DNA of 64,000 bases from Meandrina meandrites (Eukaryota; Cnidaria; Anthozoa; Scleractinia; Meandrinidae): assembly GCA_963693305.1 (NCBI GenBank), contig OY855913.1, forward strand, positions 5,159,001 through 5,223,000, given 5' to 3'. The notes under the pieces were generated by a model. The model was not told the origin of the DNA and did not search any database. It saw only the letters and a program-made list of their open reading frames with translations. Both the position numbers and the translations under genes were made by a program. Numbering within the stretch: the stretch's first letter is position 1; every line of letters starts with the position of its first letter. This document shows, piece after piece, positions 27,701 through 39,700 of this stretch.

Positions 27701-30700
27701 CCAATCAGGATTGGTGCGCGTCGCGGCGACAAACGCTACTTCAAGGGAAGGATTTTCTGCGTGCAGATTTACAGTCGCGCTCTAAACCGGAAACAGATTT
27801 TGGCGGCTAGTAAAACGTGCTTCAGGCCATGTGAGTAGCTTTCTCTGTGCAGCAAGAGCTGATGCCAAGCTTCACTGTTAAGTTATCTTTAAAGTAGAGT
27901 TCCGTGTGCAGCAAAAATAACAGGAGATAACAAGAGGGAAAGCAAATACATATTAATAATATTAGACTGACTAGTGAATTTAACTCATTTAACTCACTTA
28001 GTGCTTAAGTTTTTATTTTATTCATTTTGTATTTTTCAAAGTGCATACAACCAAACCAACACCTATCACGCCAACAAAGCCAATATCGACACCTACAAGG
28101 CCAAAAGGTAAGACTACATATCAAACTTTGCCTCCAGTTTTGGTGATCAGTGGTACGATTTCACCTTCCCTTTTATGGCATTTCAATTGTTTGCAGCAAT
28201 GAGGGTCTTTTGTTGCCAGAACAAAGGTCTGAGAGAACCGACGCTTAGCCAATTTCCGAGCGCGAAATTCAAAATCTTCGTTGATGACTAGGTGGTGACA
28301 AAATCAACTCTTCTAGGGGTGGGTAAATGAAATAGTCTCCTAATGCAACAACAGATTATCTGGCGGGACGGAAGGGGAGATTTTGTAACATTCAAACCGA
28401 CGAGCTTAAAAAATAAAACCTCGTTGAACTTTTTATTTAAACTTCTGCACATTCGAACGGAAGAGGTATAATTGAACATAAAGCCTCGCTTAACTTTTAA
28501 TCAAACTTGTGAACATTCGAGCCAACGTTTTCAACATGAAGCCTCGCTGAACCTTTTATTCATACTTGTGAACATTCGAACCGACGCACTGTAAACATGA
28601 AACCTGGCTTAACTTTTTATCAAACTTGTGAACATTCAAACCGACGCGCTGTAAGCAGGAAACATCGCCGAACTTTTTATTCATACTTGTGAACATTCGA
28701 ACCGACGCACTGTAAACATGAAACCTCGCTTAACTTTAAATCAAACTTGGGAACATTCAAACCAACGCGCGTTAGACATAAAACCTCGCTGAACTTTTTA
28801 TTCAAACTTGTGAACATTCGAACCGACGCGCTTTGAACATAAAGCCTCGCTTAACTTTAAATCAAACTTGTGAACATTCAAACCGACGCGCGTTAAACAT
28901 AAAACCTTGCTGAACTTTTTATTCAAACTTGTGAACATTCGAACCGAGGCGCTTTGAACATAAAGCCTCGCTTAACTTTTTATTCAAACTTATGAACTGC
29001 ATGATCGAACTGCGTGATCCGAACCGACGCGCTTTGAACATAAAGCCTCGCTTAACTTTAAATCAAACTTGTGAACATTCAAACCGACGCGCGTTAAACA
29101 TAAAACCTTGCTGAACTTTTTATTCAAACTTGTGAACATTCGAACGGAGGCGCTTTGAACATAAAGCTTCGCTTAACTTTTTATTCAAACTTGTGAATTG
29201 CATGATCGAACTGCATGATCCGAACCGACGCGCTTTGAACATAAAGCCTCGCTTAACTTTTAATCAAACTTGTGAAAATTCAAACCGACGCGCTTTTAAC
29301 ATATAACCTCGCTTAACTTTTTATTCAAACTTGTGAACATTCGAACCGACGCGCTTTGAACATAAAGCCTCGCTTAAGTTTTGTTCAAACTTGTGTCAGT
29401 GAACATTCGAACCGACGCTTAAAACATTGAAACTCACTAACGTTTTATTCAAACTTGTAAACATTCGGACCGACGCGCTTTTAATTAAACATAAAACCTC
29501 GCTGAGCCTTTTTATTCAAACTTGTGAACATTCGAATCGACGCGCTTTGAACATAAAGCCTCGCTTAGCTTCTTATTCAAACTTGTTAGTTAGTCTACGG
29601 TATCTGTGTTTTCCCAAGAAGGCCCCCGTTTGGAATAAAAATGTCATCATCAGCAATGTGCCGACTGGATCCGATTAAACCCGAGTGCAATTTGGCGACA
29701 CCGAACGGGAAAATCCCTAAGGATGGACAACAATAGCTTCATTGTATTAGAAAGTTTAAACCCTAACAATGGGCAAAGTTTGATATGAGCCAGGAAATGA
29801 CTTTGCAATGCGTGGAATGGATTCATACAAGCATGACATTCACCCAGTTACGAAGGGTTTTTCTATATACCTGCTTGAAACGCGCTTGCATTAATATTAC
29901 TTCTTTCCTTAAGCTGTTTACATTTGTTTTTCTTCGTTTATCTATAATTGAAGTGTTTGCTTTTATTTGTTTGTTCTACCTATCCAGACCATATATACTA
30001 GCTGTAGATTGGCCCTGATGAAAATGTACCCTTTACATACCTACTTAATGTTCTTGTTATTTTAGGACCATTTAAAGCCTCAGCATTCTACCCACTGACA
30101 TCTCGCACAAGAAGCCGAGACATTAGCGTGTTTGGCAACCCGCCAGGAAAACTAGGATACGTACGTTCCGCGCCAGGCCCTGACAAGCTTCCGGGTGGCT
30201 CGTACCAGTTCTATGGACGCCGAGACAGCTACATCGAGTTCCCAAACCGCGGGAAACTCGATACAAGAACATCGATTACAATTTTGGCGTGGATCTACCA
30301 CGAAGGTCGCGCGGGTCCCATCTTCAACTACATGCCGAACGGCTGGGGCGTCCATCTATGGATGGTGTCGCCGCAAACGCTGTTTGTACGTTTTACGCGT
30401 CGACAAGGACGAAAGTCAACGGCAGCGCTCTCCGGTCGTGTGATAAAACCACGAACTTGGCAGTACATCGCAGCCACATATGATTACATTACAGGATACG
30501 CGAAGCTCTACCTTGATAGTAAATTGATAGCACGAAGAAAGCTCGGAAGAATCCGACTTGCCACGAATTACCCTGTGAGAATGGGCGCCAGAATAGGAGA
30601 CAGGCGTTATTTCCGGGGACGAGTCTCGTGTGTAATGGTGTTTAACGTCGCGCTGAATCCCAACCAAATTGCTCGCAGGAAGAAGCGGTGCTTTAGACGT

Positions 30701-33700
30701 GAGTTTTTATCTGTCAGTGTCTGTCTGTCTGTCTGTTTGTGCGTCTTTCTGCCTTATTGTTTTTTATCCTGTGTGAGCGAGTTACGTAGAATTTTGACAC
30801 AATACTTTCCTTAATTTTCTTCAATTATAGGTGGGCCGCCAGGACCAAAGGAAAAAGGTTAGATTGCATTTTTGTTAAGTGATCATGTTATATCATTACC
30901 CTCTTCAAGAGGCGACAAAATTAAATAGCAATCATCAGAAGGCGAAACCATTTTTGTCATGTATAATTCCCATGTAATAAAGTCTAATTTCTACAAAGTG
31001 GAGTCATTGCTCAATTGTTGGTCATGCAGAACACAAGATTCTGGAATCTTTGTCCAAGAAAGTACGTAGCTTGTCGTCCGTACGTCTGAGAAAACCATAA
31101 CGTAATCCTGTTAGTTCGTAAACAACTATATTCTAACTGAATTTCAAACACAAATTTGGTAGAAAGTTGTTCCGTGAAAGAAAAAAGAAAATGCATTCCC
31201 CAGAAAAGATTGTGGATGTTGAAGAATTAAATAACCCAAACGCTAACGTTTTATTTTTTAATATTTTGTTTTATAATATATTAATATTCTTATGTTTTGT
31301 TTTTAAATTTCAGTTTGCAAACCCAAGATCGACCTCACCTTTGTAATAGACGCTTGTAGCGAAAACGATCGTTTCACCAAAGCTAACTTCCTTCGAGTTA
31401 AGAACTTTTTGTCTCGTTTAATAGGCGAGTTCCGTATCTCGGTAAAACGAGTGCGAATAAGTTTGGTACTGTACGCCCAGTATCCCAAACTGTTACTCAG
31501 GTTCAGCGCCAAAAAATCCTACATCATCCGAATCATCAACAACATGAAACTGGTGTGCGGTGCACGCTACACAGGGGCTGCGCTGAAGTACTCATACACG
31601 AACATCATAAGACGGACCGCCAGGAAAAGGGTCCTCGTCTTGATGACCACAGGGGCGTCCAGAGATGACGTTCGCGGAGCAACCGCGTTGCTGCAACGGT
31701 CAAGAGTGGAAACGTTTGCTGCAGGTATCGGAAGGCGTTATAGCTTAAGTGAACTACAGTACATCGCCACCGACCGCCGACACGTGTATACAGCCGCCTA
31801 CAGGAATCTTGAGTCTATTGTCACCCTGATGAAAAAGAAGATCTGCAAGTCAGGTTCGTAACAGCATTCGCTCAAGTAGACATACTCCTTTTTAATTTAA
31901 ATTATTTCCTTCTATGTTTATTGACGTAACTTGTATTTAACAATTATTCGCCGAAGGCGAAGTGATTATTGTTGAATAACAATAATCAACAATAATCACT
32001 GAGCCTGAGGCGAATAATTGTTTTAGTATAATTTTCACAGGTGAATATCAAAAACTGAAAAATAATAATAGAAAACACGAAAACAACAAACACAAGTGCT
32101 CGCTTGCATACGTGTAAACCAGTTTAATTCTTCGATTGAAATCGTAATTTTCACTCAGGTTTTAGCAATAAAACGGAACAGAACAAACACTACGAAAAAG
32201 ATAGATACATCTGGTACCTTTGTTTAATCGTTGGTGACTTCTGAACAATTGTGTGAATCCTCTCGAAATTACTAGCTCCAGTGAGAAGAGAACTAAATAA
32301 TGTTTTGCCAGTCGATCTGACTGAGTACACGGCCGCGTGCAATCTCCAAAACCACCATGTTTACGATCAATTCGAATGCCTTGAAAACCATCTCTTGAAA
32401 ATATTTCCGGTCCAAAAGCCTTGGTAGTTAATTTGAAAAATTCCCAATATTTTAAATATCCAGGACTTGGAGTGATTTCTTTTAAATGAGAGAAATTTTC
32501 GTTCAGCAAATGCCGCCATGTTCACTGGCCTGGATGGCAAACGTGGCATGGCTTAGTAGCCAAGCCTTGAGATGCTATATTCACCGCCTAGCGCGGTGAA
32601 TATAGCGTCATAGTACGAGCTTCTCGACCAATCAGAATTGAATTCACCTGTGGAAATTATACTAAAGTGATTTATAGAAAATGCGTCGTCCAATATCTTA
32701 ACAGCAGTAAAAAACAACACCATAAGAAGTCGCACATTTCATGCTGATGATGGGCTTGTCTAAAGGGCAGGCCTTCAATTAAGGAAAAATTGTTACACCA
32801 AATTATGTAAGTTGTGTCAGTAACTGAAAGTTACGAGACCAATATCTTCCTGCTGATGTACGTTTCCGGACATCAGAACGAAATGAAAAAGAGCTGATCT
32901 AGAAAAGGAAGAAAATTTTGTCGATTACAAGTGTAGTTTGTGCGTCTTGCTTTCTCCGCAGTAAACGTGTTTACATATTTTATTTTCAGATAAATTTATA
33001 CCACCCGTGAAGCCAGTCAAACCCTATACGAGGCCGTCATTGCGTCCGCCTACACGTCGCCCGCCTAGGCGCGGTAAGACCAGTTCCATTTGCTGTTGTT
33101 GTTGTTGTTGTTGTTGTTGTCGTCGTCGTCGTCGTTGTTGATAGTGTTAAAGCCCATATACAGATAAGCGCCGTCAACTGGTCCTTTGTGTAAACAGACA
33201 TGTAAGTGAGACATTTTCTCACCACGTTACTCAATTAAACATTTTTTTTTTAATTTATACCCTAGGACCTGCTCGTGCACTGGCCATTTATCCTCTTCAA
33301 TCGCGAACCAGAGGAAAAGACGTTGGTCTCTATGGCAACCCAGCAGGTATTCTAGGCTATGTGAGGCCAGCAGTAGGACCCGATGCACGACCAGGAACGT
33401 CATACCAATTCTACGGCCGTAGAAACAGCTACATCCGATTTCCGAATCGTGGTCGTTTGGATGCGCAGAATTCTATTACGTTACTCGCGTGGCTTTATCC
33501 AGAAGGCACGGGACCAATCTTCAAATACGGCGTCGATTTCTCCGTCGGAAGGGGAGGCAGTTTGTCCATGCGAATCATCCCACGTGGCTCGCGTAACACC
33601 AGAATTCGCCCACTGAGAGCGCGTAGGGTTCTGCGGTATCGTAGATGGCAGTTTGTAGGCGCTTCCTATCAAGGGACAACGGGGCAAACGAAGATCTATG

Positions 33701-36700
33701 TCAACGGTAGGCTCGTTTCTAGTAAGCGGTTGAGAAGGGTTCGTCTTGGTACCAACATTCATGCAATCATGGGAGTTGGAGGCCGCAGATATTTCCGCGG
33801 TAGAATCTCCTGTATGCAGGTTTATGGAAGGGCTTTGTCAAGGTGGCAGATCATCAAGCGAAAGTCAAGATGCTTCAGAGGTGCGTCATCACTCTTGTCA
33901 TGAACATTTAATGTTTCCATATGTTGTTTAGCTGGTATTTGGTAAGCTAACTTTGGCAAATTGAAATCATATTTCATGTTTTGATGTGCGTTCAACCATG
34001 ATTTAGTGCGAAATGATGTATTCACAATAACTATGAATCCACGTGGTGTTTTGCGTTGCAGCATCTACAATGTACGGTCAATTGTACATCTCTCGTATAA
34101 ACTAACGAAAAGTGCGCGAGCACCTAAACATTCCAGTTTGCGTTCCACTTACAAGCCCTCGTAATTATTCCCTGGGTTTATAAACGCTGAATAGTTCTTG
34201 AGCTTATCCTTGTTGTGAAAGGAATCCAAATTATTTGTTGCCATATTTCAAGCTTAGCTTCTACTTTAATGTAAAGAAGATATCTGTTCACGCGCGTAGA
34301 TTGTTACAGAAACGTGAAATTCGCCTCCATGTTGAACATTTACTTTATTGTGTCCAGTAATACCGTACAGCTTGTTTATTTTATCATTCTTATTTCATAC
34401 CGGTGTATAACGTTATCTCGCATTGCTTTGTAGGAGTGGGACCACTTCCTGCCCGGCCGACACCTCGTCCAACACGACCAACACGACCACGTAAACCCCC
34501 AGTCAGGCCTGGTAAGGAAAATAATTTTAAAAAAAGTAAAAGAATATTTGCAATCACATTGAGCCAACCAATTAGTAAATATTTCTTGCCTTCAGCCTGA
34601 TGAATTTTGTTTTGGTTGGTTTCCGTTGGCATGTACTATAAGCAGGAACACGGGAACACCCCATGCAGAACAGCCCAGACGACACTTCCAAAAGCTCATC
34701 CTAACCTTTAAAAACACTAACTGCTAACCAAACCACCAACCGGTAACTTCTAATCCTAATCCTAACCGTTAACTAAATTTGTTTACGGGTGTTCCGGTGT
34801 TTAGTGCTGTTTCCGTTCGATCGATTAAGCACATTTTTAAACACAAATCGCTTGCCTGTACGTTAGTTGGTTACCATAATAAATATATGTTATTTGCCAG
34901 CTGGGAGGTCCGTATCGTGAAAAACTGTGACCGAGGTCTTGAAAATGCTGCCCGAGGCCGCAGGCCGAGGGCAGCATTTTCAAGGCCGAGGTCACAGTTT
35001 TTCACGATACGGACCGACCCAAAGCCGGTAAATAACTTATTTATTTTTTTCCTACTTGGTAAAAAAAAAAACTAAAAAGATTATCTTGCAAATGTGTTTG
35101 TATTATACGCGCGCATCCAACGTTGAATCGATCGCTAAGCTTCGGCAACAGTGAAGAATGATTTGTGTACCGCCAAACAAGATAAATTCGCTAAAGTGAA
35201 CAGTACTCACGGAAAAGGTCATCAGAAAAAAAAGGAGAAAAGTGACTTAATAATAAAAAAGCACAATGTAGCAGCAAAAGAGAGCATAAAAAAATCGCGA
35301 GTCACGAAGGTGAAATTGAATGAAGCTGAACTGAGTGTATAGTTTGGTCGCCTGCACACTGCACAATTTTGCGAGAATTGTCTGTTTTTTATCAAAACAT
35401 CTCATTTTCGTGAATGGTGATAAGCAGTATTCGGTTTGGGGGAAAAGTAGCAGAAAGGCAAAGCGTTTGAAAGGATAAATCGAGTCTGTAAACCAGCGAC
35501 TTGCAGTAAAACGCACTACGGCGTGAAAATCAGTGCGAATGCACAAACAACGATCGACAAACTACGGCTATTAGATTTTGTCAATAAATACAAAGAATAC
35601 CCGCCTACTGGAGAACTTCAAGGCCTTTAATTCCGTTACTAATTTAGCTTTTGAAAGAATCAATCGGGTATGTAAGCCGGCGACTTGCAGTTAAGTGTAT
35701 AAATGGAGTGAAAATCAGTGCGAATGCACAAACAACGATCAACAAACTACCGCCATAAAACTAGAACAATTGGATTTTGTCAATAAAGAGAATGAGTACT
35801 CGCCTTTTGGAGAACTTCAAGGCCTTTAATTCCACTGCTAATTTTTCCTTTCACATTTACAACGGATGGTGAGCATCTACATTAATTTTGCTGATTTGGA
35901 GAGCAAAACTTTCATGGGTTCTTCGGTCGTCTCGCTACGAAATGAAAAACAGTCCTGGAAAACTTGGAGCGGTCCGTACGCGGGGTCTGGATGGGAAAAT
36001 CCGGACCGCTGGAGCGCGCGGAATTAGCCAATCAAATTCGAGGATTTAGGATTCCGGACCACTGAGATGCTTCAGAAAAAAATAAATACTATTATTTCTA
36101 TCATTACATACTATTATGTTGCTTAATTAGCCACACTCATCTGTTGGTAGAGGAGCGGTGCATCCATCCCGGTCGGATGTCTTGGTTCAAAGCTTATCGA
36201 GGTCAAATATTTTCTTGACACTCTCGCTGTTTAATATGGTTTTACTCTCTTTCAAGCTTGACCATAGCGCCTCAACTTACAAGTCTTCCCATCTACCAGC
36301 AGTACATGATTAAGTTACACTGAACTTAGCTAAGTTGGCTCAACACAAATCTCACACTTATGTATCATGACTTTTTTTAGTTCTTCGTCCACGAGCTCAA
36401 GCCGTCTTCCCACTCACCTTACGTACACGTGGCCGCGATATCAGTTTATACAGCAATCCCCAGGGAATCCCGCGAAGCATCAGGTACGTACCAGGTCCTG
36501 ATCGAAGACCGAACACTGCAACACGATTCCTTGGCCGTCCAAACAGCTACATCGAGTTTCCCAACCGCGGTAGACTGGACACTAAACGGTCCATCACCCT
36601 CTTGGCGTGGATCTACCACGAAGGGCGCGCAGGACCCATCTTCAACTACATGCCGAACGGCTGGGGCGTGCACTTTTGGATGATTTCACCGAGAACGCTG

Positions 36701-39700
36701 TTTGTACGCTTTACGCGCCGTAGGGGACGGCGATTCACCACGGCTGTGACAAGCAGGAGAGTCATACCTCGTCGATGGCAGTTTGTTGGAGCAACGTACG
36801 ATGGTAGAACTGGAACTGCTAAGCTGTTTATCAACAGGCGTTTCGTAGCAAGCAGGCGCATTGGAAGGATAAGATTGGCCACTAACTATCCTGTCAGAAT
36901 GGGAGCCCGTGTTGGTGATACGCGTTACTTCATGGGTCGCATCTCGTGTATGCAGGTGTATGATCAGCCCTTGACGTCATCGCAGATTTTGCGACGTAAA
37001 AAGAGATGTTTCACACGAGGTAACATATGATACATGCAATTTTCTCAGAAAAGAAAACATTACGTTTCTTTCTCAACGTGAGACTGCTGCCAACAACAGC
37101 CACGTAGTATGTAGAGCTTTTAGTAAAGTAGTATGAATCAGGTCAACAGCGCTCGCTAGAATTACTTACATCTACTGCAACTTATCAGACATTTTAGATA
37201 TTTTTCTGTGAGAGGAAAACATTTTCTACTTATTTATTTCCACTCGGTTAGGGTAACATGGCCCGTACAAAGTCTGACATTTTTGTCGTTGTTGCAGGCC
37301 CTGTGATTGTACCACCAGTTATTCGCCCAGCGGGACCAGGTGAGTACTGTTCGTTTCTTTTTACTTCCTTTTTGTACTTCTGGTTGAAATGGTTCTCTTG
37401 GTTCTTGTGGCTGTCGTGGTTCTTGTGGTTCTTCGTGTAACGTGTCTCCTGATTTTCCAGGTTCAAGTGGCTCTAGTGGTTCTCGTAGTTCTTGTGGAAC
37501 CACATGGTTCTTGTGCTTCTCGTGGTTCTTGTGGAACCACGTGGTTCTCGTGGTTCTTGTGGTTCTTCGTGTAACGTGTCTGCTGATTTTCCTGGTTCAA
37601 GTGGCTCTAGTGGTTCACGTTGTTCTCGTGGTTCTTGTGGTTCTTGTGGAACCACGTAATTCTTATGGTTCTAAGTGTAAGGTGTCTCCTGGTTTTCGAT
37701 GTTCTTGTGGTTCTCGTGGTCCTTGTGGAACCACGTGACTCTTGTTGTTCTAAGTGTAAGGTGTCTCCTGGTTTTCGATGTTCTTGTGGTTCTCGTGGTT
37801 CTTGTGGTTCTTCCTGTGTTCTCCTGATTCTTGTGGAACCACGTGTTTCTTGTGGTTCTCGTGGCTCACGTGGTTTTCATAGTTTTCGTGGATCTTGAGA
37901 ATCATTTTCCTTACTAAAAAATGAAGACCTGTTTATTACGTACTATATCACTGTAAAGGAGCTACCGCATGTCAGGCCAAGATCATTGGTGCAACATGGA
38001 AAATTTGGCCCGAACAATTCTTTGTTTAATACATTGTTCAAGATTCCTCTTATTCTTCCCGCAAACATAAATGTTCGTTATTTTATGGTTTAGAATGAAC
38101 TACTTTCTTTTTTTTTTTTTGTTTTACCTTAGACAGACATCTTTCACTTTTTAAGGTAGCTTTCTAAAACATAATATGAATTAAATTTTGTGGCGTACCT
38201 CCTTAAAGGGGAAGCGATTTTATTAAGAAACCACATAGTAATTTAGCACCAAAACTCTAAGGAGTATGTTGTCATCATTTTGGCAGGGTTTCAATTAATG
38301 GAACCATTACTTTCTCTCACGCTCTTCTTCTGGCATACCGTACTAAAGAATACTCTATCGATCATGCCATATGTCTATCACAACTGTTCATCGTTTCATA
38401 TTTCTCATTTGTTCTACAGTTTGCGTGGCCAAGATTGACCTGGCCTTTGTCATCGACTCCTCCGGAAGCATTGAGGCCTCTGGCAGAGGAAACTTCAAAC
38501 GTTGCCTCGATTTCGTTAAAAGATTAGTCGCTTCCTTCAAAATCTCCAGGAAATACACACGCGTCGGAGCCGTGGTGTACTCTAGCAGAGCACGGAAAGT
38601 GTTTGGTTTCAACAGATACAACAATAAAAGACTCCTCATGAAAGCTATTGACCGTATACCATACTTCAGGAGAGGGACAAAAACAGGCTACGCTCTGTCG
38701 TATGCTCAGCGGTATCTGTTTAGAGGCAGGAGCAGAAGACGTAAGCCGGTGTTGATCGTGATGACTGACGGGAGGTCTAGTGACCGAGTACGGGGTCGAG
38801 CCCTGGCACTACACCGCTCAGGAATCGAGACATTTGCTGTGGGTATTGGCAAGAATTACGATATCAGGCAGCTTATACAAATAGCATCGACCAGGAGGAA
38901 CGTCTATGTGGCGAGATTTAGGACTCTACCGAACATTGTGCGAGTGATTAAGTCGAAAGCTTGCAAAGGTATGTTATTACTAGTGGCGAATCCAAAGGTG
39001 CACAACAGAGGGAGGGGAGGGGACGTTTACAAGCCCTCTTCTGGATCGAAAGATGTGTGGGGGGGGGAGGAGTTAATTTGGGCCCTTTTTTGCTTAAGGG
39101 AGTCTTATTCGGCACTTTGGGATTTTTGTAGCCCAAATCCCCTATTGCAGTTTAAGAATGGCCAGTCAAATGTATGACTGCGTTCAAATTTGACTAATTT
39201 AGTTTATTCTAATTCTGCTTCCTTCCATTCTGTAACCAACTATGCGACCAATCCATTAAAAATATACGCCCAACGTGATGTACTTATGGTAACTTTGCCT
39301 GATTATGCTTTCAGCTGTTAAACCTACCAGGCCTCCTATAAGACCCCCAATCCGACCTCCAGTGAGACCTCCAGTGAGACCGCCAGTGAAACCTCGTAAG
39401 TTTGGTTAAATGGTTTGCACGGCAAAATTAGTTTACTTTAAAAGCCTTATAGATAACAGTCTTGAATGAGACGAAAATAGCTACTCAAACGTTAAATCTG
39501 TAGCGCTTTTCATAACTCAAGTAATGAGAAAATATAGTAATAAATTAAAATTTAGTTATCTTACTACTAAGTATATCGTCCTCTGTTTTGTGTCCTACTT
39601 TGCCTCACCGAGATGACGATCGTAAACATTTCTAAGTTTTTAAGTTATTTTTCCCTCAATTTCATTGGTTTAATAACATTTGAGAAGCGATCATTCGCGC

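Noticed and set aside
28390..29590. CRISPR array
   Set aside because: Units follow each other with no unique spacers, the unit is about 60 bp and the context is a eukaryotic intron, so it is a minisatellite.
30831..30857. Collagen triple-helix segment
   Set aside because: Only three Gly-X-Y-like triplets; too short for a triple helix. Kept as a linker.
35151..35342. Lysine-rich 63-residue ORF
   Set aside because: A-rich intron sequence inside a repeat-rich region; low complexity and no family resemblance.
37234..37898. Open frames with EPREPQ and VLVVLV repeats on both strands
   Set aside because: They come from the 9-bp minisatellite in an intron; there is no splice or start context and no link to the gene frame.
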